DNA of 64,000 bases from the NCBI GenBank assembly GCA_903929765.1, contig CAIYVX010000023.1, positions 62,001 through 126,000 of the forward strand, in the 5' to 3' direction. The position numbers and the translations under genes are program-made. The stretch is from an uncultured Planctomycetia bacterium. Lineage in GTDB: Bacteria > Planctomycetota > Phycisphaerae > FEN-1346 > JAACEH01. Positions 8,325-17,013 of this stretch are shown here, one piece after another (position 1 is the first letter of the stretch; every line of letters starts with the position of its first letter). Below the pieces are notes generated by a model that was given only the letters and a program-made list of their open reading frames with translations, made no database searches and was not told where the DNA came from.

Positions 8325-10637
8325 CTACCGCCCGCCCAGAATCTTCAGCTTCGCCAGGTGCGGCGCCAGCACCTTCTCCCCGATGTTCTGAAACCGCACG
8401 CGAACCCGCGCCCGTTCGCCTTCGCCGGAGGAATCGATGATCGTCCCCTGGCCGTACGTCGGATGCGACACCACCTGTCCGATCCGATACGCCGACCGCG
8501 CTCCCAGCGCCGCCCGCTCCCGCGCCAACTCCTCCTCATCCGGCTCGAACTCGCGATCTCCCGTCCGCTCCGGCTTCGTCTCAGCCGCAGGCTTCGGCCA
8601 CCGTCTCGTCGCCGCGCCGCCAAATCCACCGCCTCCGCCGAACCCGCCGCGACCGTACTCCCGCCGCCCATACGCCGCGCCGCTCGTCTCGCTGGCCAGC
8701 GACGTTCGCTCCACGCTTCGCTCGCCGATCTCGCGCAGAAACGGGCTCGGACCCTGTCGCAACGTCTCGCCCTGGTGCATCCGGTACCGCGCATAGCTCA
8801 GCGTCAAACGCTCCCGTGCCCGAGTCAGGCCCACGAAGCACAGCCGCCGTTCCTCCTCGATATCGCGGTTATTTTCCTCCCGCGCCATCTGGTGCGGCAA
8901 CAGTCCGTCCTCCACCGCCACCAGATAAACCGTCGGAAACTCCAGTCCCTTGGCCGCGTGCAGCGTCATCAAATGCACCCGCTCCGAGGTCTCGTTCAGA
9001 TCGTCCTGGTCGCTCGACAGGGCTACCCGCTCCAGGAACCGCTGAATCGGCGGCAGCACCTCCGCCTCCTCCGTCGGCCCTTCCAGCGCCTCCGCCTCGT
9101 CGAACTCCGCCGCCAGGTTGATCAACTCGTCCACGTTCGCCTGCCGCTCTTCGTCATCATCCCCCAGCTTGCGGCAATAATCCTTGTAGCGCGTCTGGGC
9201 GATGATCGCCTCCAGCAGCGGCCGAATTTCCGCCCGATCCAGCGCCGCCAGATCGTCCATCAACTTCACGAACAGTTCCACCGCCCCGGCCCCGCGCCCC
9301 ACCAGGCCCTCCACCTCGCCCGCCAACCGGCACGCCTCCAGCAGGTTCAGCGTCCGCCCCGCCGCAAATTCCTTCAGCCGCGCCACCGTCGTGTCGCCGA
9401 TCCCGCGCGTCGGCGCATTGATGATCCGCTCCACCGCCCCGTCGTCCTCCGGCGTCGCCAGCACCCGCAGATACCCGATCAGCGTCCGAATTTCCTGTCG
9501 CTCGTAAAAGCTCGTGCCGCGCACAATCTCGTAGGGCACCCCCGCCGCCCGCAGCCCGTCCTCCAGCGCCCGGCTCAGCGAGTTGACCCGATAAAAAATC
9601 GCCACCCCGCTCAGCCCTTTGTTGTCCGGGTGATCGTGCCGCAACTCCTCCGCGATGAACCGCGCCTCCGCCTCCGCCGAATCCGTTTCGACCACCCGGA
9701 CCCGCGCCCCCGGCGGATTCTCCGTAAACAGGGCCTTCTGCTTGCGCTTCATGTTGTGCTTGATCAGCTCGCCCGCCACGTCCAGAATCTGCGGCGTCGA
9801 CCGGTAATTCCGTTCCAGCCGGATCACCTTGCAGCCCACGAAATCCTTCTCGAAATCCAGAATGTTCCTGATGTCCGCCCCGCGCCAGCCGTAGATCGAC
9901 TGGTCCGGGTCGCCCGTCGCACAAATGTTCCGAAATTTATCGGCGATCTGCCGCGTGATGCGATATTGCGCCTCGTTGGTGTCCTGGTACTCGTCGATCA
10001 GAATGTACCGGTAGCGCTCCTGGAGGGCCTCGCGAAACTCCGCCGTCGTCCCCAGCGCCGTCGCCACTCGCAACAGCAGGTCGTCGAAATCCAGGGCGTT
10101 GTTCCCGCGCAGAATCTCCTCATACGCCGTGTAAATCTTCGCCACCGTCTTGGCCGCGTAATCCACCGCCTCGCTCGCGTACTTGCCCGCGCTGACCATC
10201 TTGTTCTTCAGTTGGCTGATCCGGCTCTGCATCTTCTCCGGCGCCCAATGTGCCGCATCGAGGTTCAATCTTTCCAACGCCAGCTTCAATGCTCGCTTCG
10301 AGTCGGCCTGCGTGTAAATGGCGAATTGCGGATTGAGGCCGAGCATCTCGCCGTGCGTCCGCAGTACCCGGGCGCAGAACGAATGGAACGTTGCCGCCGT
10401 CAGGTGCCGCGCCGTCACCAGCGCCGCGATCCGCCCGCGCATCTCGTCCGCCGCCTTGTTCGTAAAGGTGATCGCCAGGATTTCCGCCGCCGGAATGCCC
10501 TGCGACATCAGGTAGGCCACGCGCCGCGTGATGACGCGCGTCTTGCCGCTCCCCGCGCCGGCCAGCACCAGCAGCGGTCCCTCCACGTGCCGTACCGCTT
10601 CCACCTGCGCCGGCGTTAGGTCTGAAAGCAAATCCAT
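8325..10637 (-). CDS. pcrA: ATP-dependent 3'-5' DNA helicase, PcrA/UvrD type
   Basis: A 770-residue superfamily 1 helicase. The Walker A motif AGAGSGKT is near residue 27, followed by motif Ia (ITFTNKAADEM), motif II with DEYQDTN, motif III with GDPDQSIYGWRGAD, motif IV RLERNYRS, motif V/VI with MTLHAAKGLEF and VGLTRARERL. The C-terminal 120 residues hold a Gly/Arg-rich linker and end in a Tudor-like segment (IGQVVSHPTYGQGTI), as in Gram-positive PcrA. It would act in repair and in clearing RecA or replication conflicts. It is divergent from acpS, with a 132-bp shared upstream region. Confidence 0.96.
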   Translation of the reverse strand: MDLLSDLTPAQVEAVRHVEGPLLVLAGAGSGKTRVITRRVAYLMSQGIPAAEILAITFTNKAADEMRGRIAALVTARHLTAATFHSFCARVLRTHGEMLGLNPQFAIYTQADSKRALKLALERLNLDAAHWAPEKMQSRISQLKNKMVSAGKYASEAVDYAAKTVAKIYTAYEEILRGNNALDFDDLLLRVATALGTTAEFREALQERYRYILIDEYQDTNEAQYRITRQIADKFRNICATGDPDQSIYGWRGADIRNILDFEKDFVGCKVIRLERNYRSTPQILDVAGELIKHNMKRKQKALFTENPPGARVRVVETDSAEAEARFIAEELRHDHPDNKGLSGVAIFYRVNSLSRALEDGLRAAGVPYEIVRGTSFYERQEIRTLIGYLRVLATPEDDGAVERIINAPTRGIGDTTVARLKEFAAGRTLNLLEACRLAGEVEGLVGRGAGAVELFVKLMDDLAALDRAEIRPLLEAIIAQTRYKDYCRKLGDDDEERQANVDELINLAAEFDEAEALEGPTEEAEVLPPIQRFLERVALSSDQDDLNETSERVHLMTLHAAKGLEFPTVYLVAVEDGLLPHQMAREENNRDIEEERRLCFVGLTRARERLTLSYARYRMHQGETLRQGPSPFLREIGERSVERTSLASETSGAAYGRREYGRGGFGGGGGFGGAATRRWPKPAAETKPERTGDREFEPDEEELARERAALGARSAYRIGQVVSHPTYGQGTIIDSSGEGERARVRVRFQNIGEKVLAPHLAKLKILGGR

Positions 10638-10769
10638 CGTTTGGGACTCTTTCTAGCAGGTCCGAATTGAACCTGGAGCGCCGCAGTATAGCACTTCACC
10701 TGCCCCAGATTCAACCACGCCTTCAGTTTTGGTTTGAAATTCCACGCCGTAGACCGTAACCTACCCCGC

Positions 10770-11159
10770 ATGGCCATCGTCGGGCACGGCGTCGACATCA
10801 TCGAAGTGGACCGCATTCGCCGGATGATCGCCGATCATCCCGACCATTTCATCCCCCGCACCTACACGCCCGCCGAGATCGCCTACGCCCAGCGTGAAAA
10901 ACGTCAGGCCGAAGTTTACGCCGGCCGCTTTGCCGCCAAGGAAGCCGTCATGAAAGCTCTGGGCACCGGCTGGCGGCGCGGTGTCGCCTTTGCCGACATC
11001 GAAATCCTCCAGCTCCCCACCGGCGAACCCTACGTCCGCCTCCACGGCCGCACGGCCGAAGTTGCCCGCGAGCGCCAAATCGCCCGCATCTGGATTTCCA
11101 TCAGCCACATCGCCGCCGTCGCCACCGCCAGCGCCATCGCCGTCGACGAAAAAGGGTAG
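10770..11159 (+). CDS. acpS: Holo-[acyl-carrier-protein] synthase
   Basis: A 129-residue 4'-phosphopantetheinyl transferase that activates apo-ACP with coenzyme A. The two family motifs are present: GHGVDIIEVDRI at residues 5-16, with the metal-binding Asp, and the AGRFAAKEAVMKALG helix near 52. ISISHIAAVATA near the C-terminus matches the conserved SISH. ATG 10770 gives the usual AcpS start; a TTG 36 bases upstream is in frame but would add residues not normal for the family. Confidence 0.95.
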   Translation: MAIVGHGVDIIEVDRIRRMIADHPDHFIPRTYTPAEIAYAQREKRQAEVYAGRFAAKEAVMKALGTGWRRGVAFADIEILQLPTGEPYVRLHGRTAEVARERQIARIWISISHIAAVATASAIAVDEKG

Positions 11160-11195
11160 GGGGCTGTCAGATTCCGGATTGTGTTATCAGATGGA

Positions 11196-11226
11196 TGTGC
11201 CACGGCGGGTCTTGCCCCGCCGTGCG
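11196..11226. repeat. Family-D hairpin (CACGGCGGG-TCTTG-CCCCGCCGTG)
   Basis: Hairpin between the convergent acpS and gspM genes, starting GTGCCAC. A sister copy with a different stem, GTGCCACGGTCGG-CTTG-TCCGACCGTG, is at 29382. It could act as a bidirectional terminator, but it lacks a T-tract. Confidence 0.75.
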
Positions 11227-11267
11227 AAAACCAATTGTGCCATGTTTCGTGAAAAAAGTGCCGTTGC

Positions 11268-11867
11268 TTACGGCTTCGCCTTCTCGCTGCTGGCCGGGAT
11301 CGCGGCTGCTGCGGCCGACGTGTCCGTAACCGGCGACTCCGCCGCCTCCGGTCCTGCCGCCGCGGCCCCGCCGACCGCCCCCGCCGGCGACATACTCTCC
11401 ACCGTCAGCGACCATTTGTAGACGCCCGCGCCCGCCGGAGCCGAGGCCGACATGTCCGTCACCTTCAGAAACGGGTAGGCCGTCCGCAACTTGGCGAGAA
11501 ATTTTCCGAGGTCGATCATGGATATCTTGTCGATCACCACCTGGTATTGCTCGCCCTGGCCGGCCTTGCTGCCACCGCCGCTGCTCTTGGTGGTGTACTT
11601 GAAGTTCGCCTCGCTGATGGTGCACTCATTGCGCAATGCAATCAGGATCGTCGGAATATCCGCGCCCTTGGGCGTGGGGACGTACCCGAGGGCCGACAGT
11701 TCGTTTTGCTTGGCCAGCAAATCGCCGCGAAGCGTTTCCGTGTCGTTCCAGTTTGCGGACGCCTGCTGCTCCGCGTCCGCCGACAGATAATACAGATAAC
11801 CCGTAACCGCCAGGAAAACCAATCCGCAGGCGGCAAAAATCAAGGCGGCCAGAAGCGATTTCCTCAC
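11268..11867 (-). CDS. gspM: T2SS assembly-platform protein, GspM/PilO-like
   Basis: A 199-residue protein with one N-terminal transmembrane helix (about residues 7-28), a short coiled segment (ETLRGDLLAKQNELSAL) and a ferredoxin-like periplasmic region, ending in an Ala/Pro-rich tail. This is the layout of PilO/GspM, which pairs with the PilN part of GspL in the inner-membrane platform. It is last in the cluster, as gspM usually is. GTG start with AGGAGAG 6 bases upstream; it begins 10 bases after the gspL stop. Sequence similarity is weak, so position and topology carry the call. Confidence 0.72.
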   Translation of the reverse strand: MRKSLLAALIFAACGLVFLAVTGYLYYLSADAEQQASANWNDTETLRGDLLAKQNELSALGYVPTPKGADIPTILIALRNECTISEANFKYTTKSSGGGSKAGQGEQYQVVIDKISMIDLGKFLAKLRTAYPFLKVTDMSASAPAGAGVYKWSLTVESMSPAGAVGGAAAAGPEAAESPVTDTSAAAAAIPASSEKAKP

Positions 11868-11877
11868 CGGAACTCTC

Positions 11878-13311
11878 CTACTTTTCTGATTTATAGCCTA
11901 TGGTAAAACTGAACTCCGCATCTTTCGGATGAGGCGTCACGTCACCCAAAAGCGAAGAAAATTCCTTCGAATTCTTGATTTGCAGCCGCAGCTTGTTCCC
12001 CGCTTCAACGTTGCTCGTTGTGCCGCGCAGCGTGATATTCTTCTGGTTGATGCTGATCTGGTTGAACTCCACCGGCTTCACGTCGCTGGGCGCCCCCGCC
12101 AACACCGCCACCAGCTCGTCCAGTTTTTCTTCGGCATCAATGTGGTTCTTCGCTTCCTTCAACTGCGCCGTCAGCCGCGCCACCCGGCGCGACAGATCAT
12201 CATGGAGGTTCTCCAACGCCGGGATCTTGCTGCCGCCCAGCACCGTTTTGTTATCCTTCCAGAACATCACGGGCTGATTTTGCATCTCCCGCAGGGTATT
12301 CTTCTCGCGTTCCGAGGCCAGCAGGAACATCGCTCCGCCCACCGCCAGGCAGAAGCCCAGCAGGAAAATTGCCACCGCACTCAGCAGCGAAACCGCCTGG
12401 GCCGTCTCGCGCGGCACAAACTCCTCCTGACGCATCGAGAGCGGGCGGTCGCTGTTGGTGGCCATGTACAGCGCCACCCCGGCCGCCAGCGGCCAGTGCC
12501 GCGGCGCCGAACTTTCCGCCGCAGACCCGGCCAACTGCGGCGGCGCCACCGTTTGCTGCGGACACCCCAGTTCGTCCGCCACCGCTCGTGCCAGCGTATC
12601 CGCCGCTTCACCCCCGAAACTGAGCACCGCCGCCGGAGTCGGAAAGCCCGGGGCCGACAGGAACAGACGCCGGACTTCCTGGAGCGGCTGGCCCGCCACC
12701 TCCGTCGCCCAGGTCAACGACCGAATCCGCCGGCAGCCCCAGATCAGCCGGCCGTCCGTCACCAGACTCAACGCCACGCTGTCCTCGTCGCCCGAAACTG
12801 CCAGCACCGGCTTGGCGCCAAACTCGCCGCCCAGCGCCCGCACCAGGCCCACGTGACCCAGCGCGTCCGGTGGCATGTATTCCGGAGAAAGGCCCGACGC
12901 CTCATACTTGGCCAACAGTTCGCCGATCCGCTTCTTCGTCGACGCCCAGGCCAGCACGTGGCTCGAATCCGCGCGTTGCTCCAGAATCTGGAACGGGATC
13001 AGCAGCGCCGCCGCCTCGTCCCCCAGATTCTCCTCCAACTCGAACTTGATCGTGTCCCGAATCTGCGACTCCGCCGTAAACGGGATCCACGTCTCGCGGA
13101 TCGAATAGTCGTCCCAGTTGACCAGCGCCGCCAGACCCAGGTTCAAAATCCCCTGTTTCCGGATCAACGCCGTGGCCACGGCCAGCGCGTCCTCGTCCGC
13201 CTTGATCTCCCGACGCTCCAGCGCCACCAGCGACGCCTCGGCCCCGTGGCCCGTGGCCTTGGCCAGTACCACGTACTTACCCGTGATTTGCACCGCTACA
13301 CTTTCCGGCAC
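11878..13311 (-). CDS. gspL: T2SS GspL-like protein (PilM-like plus PilN-like fusion)
   Basis: A 477-residue protein with a cytoplasmic actin-like half (about residues 1-270, related to PilM and the GspL cytoplasmic domain), a transmembrane helix near 300-330 (LLSAVAIFLLGFCLAVGGA), a coiled coil and a PilN-like periplasmic domain ending at 477. In T2SS this subunit holds the GspE ATPase to the membrane. GTG start preceded by TTAGGAGAAAA; it follows gspK by 9 bases. The ISINQKNITLRGTTSN segment in the last domain is typical of PilN proteins. Confidence 0.82.
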   Translation of the reverse strand: MPESVAVQITGKYVVLAKATGHGAEASLVALERREIKADEDALAVATALIRKQGILNLGLAALVNWDDYSIRETWIPFTAESQIRDTIKFELEENLGDEAAALLIPFQILEQRADSSHVLAWASTKKRIGELLAKYEASGLSPEYMPPDALGHVGLVRALGGEFGAKPVLAVSGDEDSVALSLVTDGRLIWGCRRIRSLTWATEVAGQPLQEVRRLFLSAPGFPTPAAVLSFGGEAADTLARAVADELGCPQQTVAPPQLAGSAAESSAPRHWPLAAGVALYMATNSDRPLSMRQEEFVPRETAQAVSLLSAVAIFLLGFCLAVGGAMFLLASEREKNTLREMQNQPVMFWKDNKTVLGGSKIPALENLHDDLSRRVARLTAQLKEAKNHIDAEEKLDELVAVLAGAPSDVKPVEFNQISINQKNITLRGTTSNVEAGNKLRLQIKNSKEFSSLLGDVTPHPKDAEFSFTIGYKSEK

Positions 13312-13320
13312 GGTTTTCTC

Positions 13321-14613
13321 CTAAGGTTCCAGACGACGCCACAAGATGTTCATGTCCCCTTTTCCGGTGCGCTGAACCACCATGGTCAGCCGCGCCGTGT
13401 ACATCGGTCCCTGGTCCGCCGGTGACGCCGCTGCTGCCGCCGCGTCTTTGGCCGCCGCCGACCCCGATGAAGCCGCTGTCGCCGAGACCGCCGTCGACCC
13501 GAACGGCATGAAGGGGATTTTTTTCAGCACCGGCACCGTCAGCACCGGCGCCGAAGGATCCAGCGGCGCCGTCTTCGCCAGCGGCGCATAAACCGCCGTC
13601 GCATGCACAATGAAATTCGTGCTCGTCACCGCCAGTTCCTTGCGCAGTTGCCGCGAATCTCGGGTCGATATACCCGCTGCCCGGCTGAGTTGTGACATGT
13701 TCGTGATCGGCTGTTGCTCCCGCGCCTGGATGATCTGGTCCACCTCTTCCATTTGGCCGGACAGCGTCGGCGTGGACCCCAGCACCTCCCGGAAGGCCGT
13801 GTTCACGTTCGGCGTCCCGCCGGTCCCGCCGCTGCTGCTCCAACTCGTCACCATGTCCATGAACCGCGTGTGGATCGTATCGCCTGTGGTCGGATCAGTA
13901 TCATCCACGCCCGCCGACTGGATCGCCGCGATGTCGTCCGCCGTCAACCCGGGCAAATTCAGGTAATCTTCCAGCCACACCGGCTGAAATTTCGCCGTCG
14001 GCTGGCTCGCCATTGATGGCGCCGGCGTCGTCGTCAGGGTGGATGTCCCGTTCGCCTGGTTGGCCGGACCGGTGTTCACCGCCGTCGGCTGCGTCACAAA
14101 AATCTGGTTCTCCGTGTACTTGAGCTGCGCCTGGGTCACGATCGCATTGGCCAGATCGTTCGCCACCGCCGGCGTCAGACCGCACGAGGTTGAAAACGTG
14201 ATAAAGTTCTGCACGTTCGTCTTCAGCGTGTCCGGATCGGTCGCCAGCAGTTGCGTCAGGTCGTACATCCGGTCCGCGTCCGTGATCTGGATGGCGATCA
14301 GCACCACCCGCGGCGATTCCAGGTCGCCCAGGTTGATCAGGAACGCCTTCGGAAAATTCCACTCGTCGAACAACGTATCCGCCTGGACGCTCGCCGCCGG
14401 CGCTGCAAAGATCTGCCGTACCAGACCCGGCACCGAATCCAGCGCCCGCCGGCATTCGTGAACGTACGTCCGCGTCTTCGCCTGGCGATACGACAGCGTC
14501 GCCGAAGTCTGAACCTGGGCGACCAGCAACGTCAACGCCAGCAGCACCAGCAGCGTCACCAGGAGCGCCACCCCGCGTCGCCGGCCGGAAGTTGTGGAAC
14601 GCCTAATGCCCAC
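13321..14613 (-). CDS. gspK: Minor pseudopilin GspK
   Basis: A 430-residue tip pseudopilin. After a basic leader the sequence reads RRRG|VALLVTLLVLLALTLLVAQ: cleavage is expected after Gly14, and the usual Glu at +5 is absent, which is normal for GspK. The large alpha domain includes the SAM-like segment QPITNMSQLSRAAGIS. I place the start at GTG 14613, inside the last codons of gspJ, because GGAGGTGG lies about 8 bases upstream; a longer frame would run back into gspJ. Overlap with gspJ is 11 bases. Confidence 0.85.
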   Translation of the reverse strand: MGIRRSTTSGRRRGVALLVTLLVLLALTLLVAQVQTSATLSYRQAKTRTYVHECRRALDSVPGLVRQIFAAPAASVQADTLFDEWNFPKAFLINLGDLESPRVVLIAIQITDADRMYDLTQLLATDPDTLKTNVQNFITFSTSCGLTPAVANDLANAIVTQAQLKYTENQIFVTQPTAVNTGPANQANGTSTLTTTPAPSMASQPTAKFQPVWLEDYLNLPGLTADDIAAIQSAGVDDTDPTTGDTIHTRFMDMVTSWSSSGGTGGTPNVNTAFREVLGSTPTLSGQMEEVDQIIQAREQQPITNMSQLSRAAGISTRDSRQLRKELAVTSTNFIVHATAVYAPLAKTAPLDPSAPVLTVPVLKKIPFMPFGSTAVSATAASSGSAAAKDAAAAAASPADQGPMYTARLTMVVQRTGKGDMNILWRRLEP

Positions 14614-15667
14614 TTGGTCTTCCACCTCCGCCGAAAGGCGAACCGCCGCCCGTTCCACCAAAGGGCGATCTGCCGCCATTGCCGCTTGGGCCGCTGGTGC
14701 CGGTCGGACCACTGGCACCGCTCGGACCACTGGTACCAGTACCAGTTCTCGGACCCGTACTGCCGCGACCGCTTCCGCCCGCTCCCGTCATCCCACCCCC
14801 GCCGCCGTTGCCGGTCAGGAGGCTCGAACCGTTCAACCCGCTCGTATCGACCGAGATGTCCTGCGCCGCCAGGGCGCTCGTCAACGTCGCATTCAGCATC
14901 TCCGTCTGCACCGATATCATCGGCATCCGAATGATCCGTTCCAGTGAAAACGGCGGGCTCCCATTAACCCCGCCCCCGGTCAAATTGATCCGAACCGCCA
15001 CCGGAATCTTGTCTGCTCCGAACCCGCCCGTCCACTCGTTCTTGAACTCCGCCGGCGGTGGCGGCTGGCCGTTGGCCACCGGCAAGGGCGGCGGAAGAAA
15101 TTCAATTTTAAACTCCGTCAGGTTGTCCGCCAGCAGCACCAGACCCTGGTCCGAATTCCGAATCGTGTTGGCCGCCAGGTTCGTCTCAATCGCCATCTCG
15201 CGCCGCTGCACGACAATCAAGTTCGGATTCTTCGGATCCTGCGACGCCATATATGCCACCTCAATCAGCCCCGGGTTCTGCCGCAGATCGTCGCTCACAC
15301 GCATTCCCGACAGGCACGGAAAGGCGATGCTCGTCAGCTTGCTCCCCGAGGTGTCCTGCTGGTTCAGCATGAAGTACGTCCGCGTATCGTAAACGTGAAT
15401 CTGCTCCAGATCGTGCGCCAGCAGGTCCATCACCCCCGTCGCCGCCTCCAGCGTCCCCAGCCGGTCGTCGATCTTCTCCCGCGAGGAGACCGTCGTCGAG
15501 AACATCGTCATCAGGGCCAGGAACATCAGCGACAGAATCACGATCGCCGCCACCAACTCGATCAGCGTCATCGCCCTGGCCGTGAAATTTAACCCCTCTC
15601 CCTTGAGAGAGGGTGGCCCTTCAGGGCCGGGTGAGGGCTTGAGGCTAAGGTCTAACCGCAAGTTCAT
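14603..15667 (-). CDS. gspJ: Minor pseudopilin GspJ with collagen-like tail and repeat-derived leader
   Basis: A 354-residue pseudopilin. The methylated N-terminus is MTLIELVAAIVILSLM, preceded by Ala rather than Gly at the cleavage site (TARA|MTLIE). The leader is 32 residues long, and residues about 10-26 come from a family-A hairpin repeat. The last 75 residues are a low-complexity Gly/Thr/Ser/Pro tail (GTGTSGPSGASGPTGTSG). The start at 15667 overlaps the gspI stop (ATGA). Confidence 0.85.
   Translation of the reverse strand: MNLRLDLSLKPSPGPEGPPSLKGEGLNFTARAMTLIELVAAIVILSLMFLALMTMFSTTVSSREKIDDRLGTLEAATGVMDLLAHDLEQIHVYDTRTYFMLNQQDTSGSKLTSIAFPCLSGMRVSDDLRQNPGLIEVAYMASQDPKNPNLIVVQRREMAIETNLAANTIRNSDQGLVLLADNLTEFKIEFLPPPLPVANGQPPPPAEFKNEWTGGFGADKIPVAVRINLTGGGVNGSPPFSLERIIRMPMISVQTEMLNATLTSALAAQDISVDTSGLNGSSLLTGNGGGGGMTGAGGSGRGSTGPRTGTGTSGPSGASGPTGTSGPSGNGGRSPFGGTGGGSPFGGGGRPSGH
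15592..15640. repeat. Family-A hairpin repeat inside the gspJ leader
   Basis: CCCTCTCCCTTGAGAGAGGG with an inner GGCCCTTCAGGGCC stem and GGGTGAGGG, in frame with the gspJ leader peptide. Confidence 0.92.
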
Positions 15668-16428
15668 GGCCGCTTCCCCGTTCCGCCCGTAGGACCAGTC
15701 CCGCCAGTCCCACCGGTTGCCCCAGTAGCTCCCGTGGTTCCCGTCGTCGGGCCTGTTGTCGTCCCTGTCGAAGCGATCACCGGTTTCGGCAGCCAAGCCT
15801 CCACCACCACCAGCGGTTTAGGCTGCGCCGTACCACCCATCATCCGGTGAACCTCGATCCGCACCGCCACGAACGTTCCTGGATCGAAATCGTTGTTCGC
15901 CGACGTGTCGCTCTTCGTCGCCATGGTCGATTTGAATCCGCCGCCCGGCGCCGTCCCGGAGGTCGCCAGGCCCAGGGCCACCAGCGCCGCCTGACGTCCG
16001 TCCGGATCGAGCTCGATCTGGTTCTGCTCCTGGAGCGGAGTGTGTTCCGCGATGATCCGGTGAATCTCGAATTCTTCCGTCGTGTAACCGTCCACCGACA
16101 CGGTGTCATCAGAACTGAACGTCCCGTCCGGCTCGGCCATGAACACCGGGCTGGCCAGGAACGCATCCAGCGCCGCCTCAGCCGCCGCCGTCGCCCGCGA
16201 CAACTCCGCCGTCCTCCGCGCCGTATCCACCGAACCGGCCTGGATCGCCAGCGTCGCCACCACCGCCGTCGCCACGATCACCATGGCCGCCACGACCTCC
16301 AGCAGCGTGAATCCAGTGGCACGGGCGTCTCGCCCGTGAGTCGCAGGGGCATCTTGCCCCTCCAATGCAGTTTGTAAGGGGAAGACGTCCAGGACATGAT
16401 TTTTCAACCGGCCGCTGCCAGCCATCAT
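15664..16428 (-). CDS. gspI: Minor pseudopilin GspI with repeat-derived leader and Gly-Thr-rich tail
   Basis: A 254-residue pseudopilin with cleavage motif ATG|FTLLEVVAAMVIVATA (Gly39|Phe40) and Glu at +5. The leader is unusually long; residues about 23-38 (GQDAPATHGRDARAT) are the translation of two adjacent family-D hairpins. The tail (GPTTGTTGATGATGGTGG) is a Gly/Thr/Pro low-complexity stretch like that of GspJ. Two overlapping ATGs (16428, 16425) sit on the gspH stop as ATGATGG; I list the first. Confidence 0.85.
   Translation of the reverse strand: MMAGSGRLKNHVLDVFPLQTALEGQDAPATHGRDARATGFTLLEVVAAMVIVATAVVATLAIQAGSVDTARRTAELSRATAAAEAALDAFLASPVFMAEPDGTFSSDDTVSVDGYTTEEFEIHRIIAEHTPLQEQNQIELDPDGRQAALVALGLATSGTAPGGGFKSTMATKSDTSANNDFDPGTFVAVRIEVHRMMGGTAQPKPLVVVEAWLPKPVIASTGTTTGPTTGTTGATGATGGTGGTGPTGGTGKRP
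16315..16362. repeat. Two family-D hairpins inside the gspI leader
   Basis: GGCACGGGCGTCTCGCCCGTG and AGGGGCATCTTGCCCCT lie side by side, each a perfect stem with a TC(T/C)-type loop, and both are in frame with gspI. Confidence 0.9.
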
Positions 16429-17009
16429 TTCGTCCCCGGTTGCCGCGCCACCATCTCTATGTGAAGCTCCGAATCCGACGGTTGCTCGAATCCCGACATC
16501 AGCTTCGTCACTCCGGTCAGCGGGTTGATCTTCAGCGTCATCTTGTAATCACGTTGCTCGTGTTGAAAATATAGCCGCACCGGCGTACACACGCCCGTGG
16601 GCCAGAACCGCAGGATCACCGTCTCCGTTTTATTCAGCAGCGTGTCCGCGCCAACCATCGTCTTTTCCAGACTGACCCGCTCGCTCCAAGTTTGGGTCAG
16701 GTACGGCGCCGCGTCCGGCGAAAACGCATTCGGATCATCCGCCGCGTCCTCGTAAAAAAACGAAGCCGTGTGGGTGCGCGGATCCAACTCGCCCCGGACG
16801 ACCTTGCCGGTGATGACCGCCTCGGCCCGGGCATTGCGCAGCAGCCGCGCCACGTCGCTCGCCTCGCGGTTCGTCTCGAAGCGCGGATTGATCGAATCCA
16901 CGTGGAGCAACGCCATGCCCGTCACCAGGACGATTATGGCAACGACCACCATGATTTCGAGCAGCGTAAAGCCGCCCGCCCGTGGTCCCACCGCGCCAGG
17001 CTTGATCAC
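16425..17009 (-). CDS. gspH: Minor pseudopilin GspH
   Basis: A 194-residue pseudopilin with leader MIKPGAVGPRAGG|FTLLEIM (Gly13|Phe14, Glu at +5) and a GspH/FimT-like N-terminal helix. A segment reading ASDVARLLRNARAEAVITGK, common in GspH/FimT proteins, lies in the stem. GTG start, 4 bases after the gspG stop, so probably translated by coupling. The C-terminal part is beta-rich as expected. Confidence 0.85.
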   Translation of the reverse strand: MIKPGAVGPRAGGFTLLEIMVVVAIIVLVTGMALLHVDSINPRFETNREASDVARLLRNARAEAVITGKVVRGELDPRTHTASFFYEDAADDPNAFSPDAAPYLTQTWSERVSLEKTMVGADTLLNKTETVILRFWPTGVCTPVRLYFQHEQRDYKMTLKINPLTGVTKLMSGFEQPSDSELHIEMVARQPGTK

Positions 17010-17013
17010 ATCA

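Noticed and set aside
8292-10619. A 775-codon open frame opposite the PcrA helicase gene
   Set aside because: Same cause: low stop density opposite a GC-rich gene. The composition is Arg/Leu/Pro/His-dominated and no domain is visible.
11929-13425. A 498-codon frame opposite gspL
   Set aside because: Arg/His/Gln-rich shadow frame; the minus-strand product fits the PilM-PilN layout and the gene order of T2SS.
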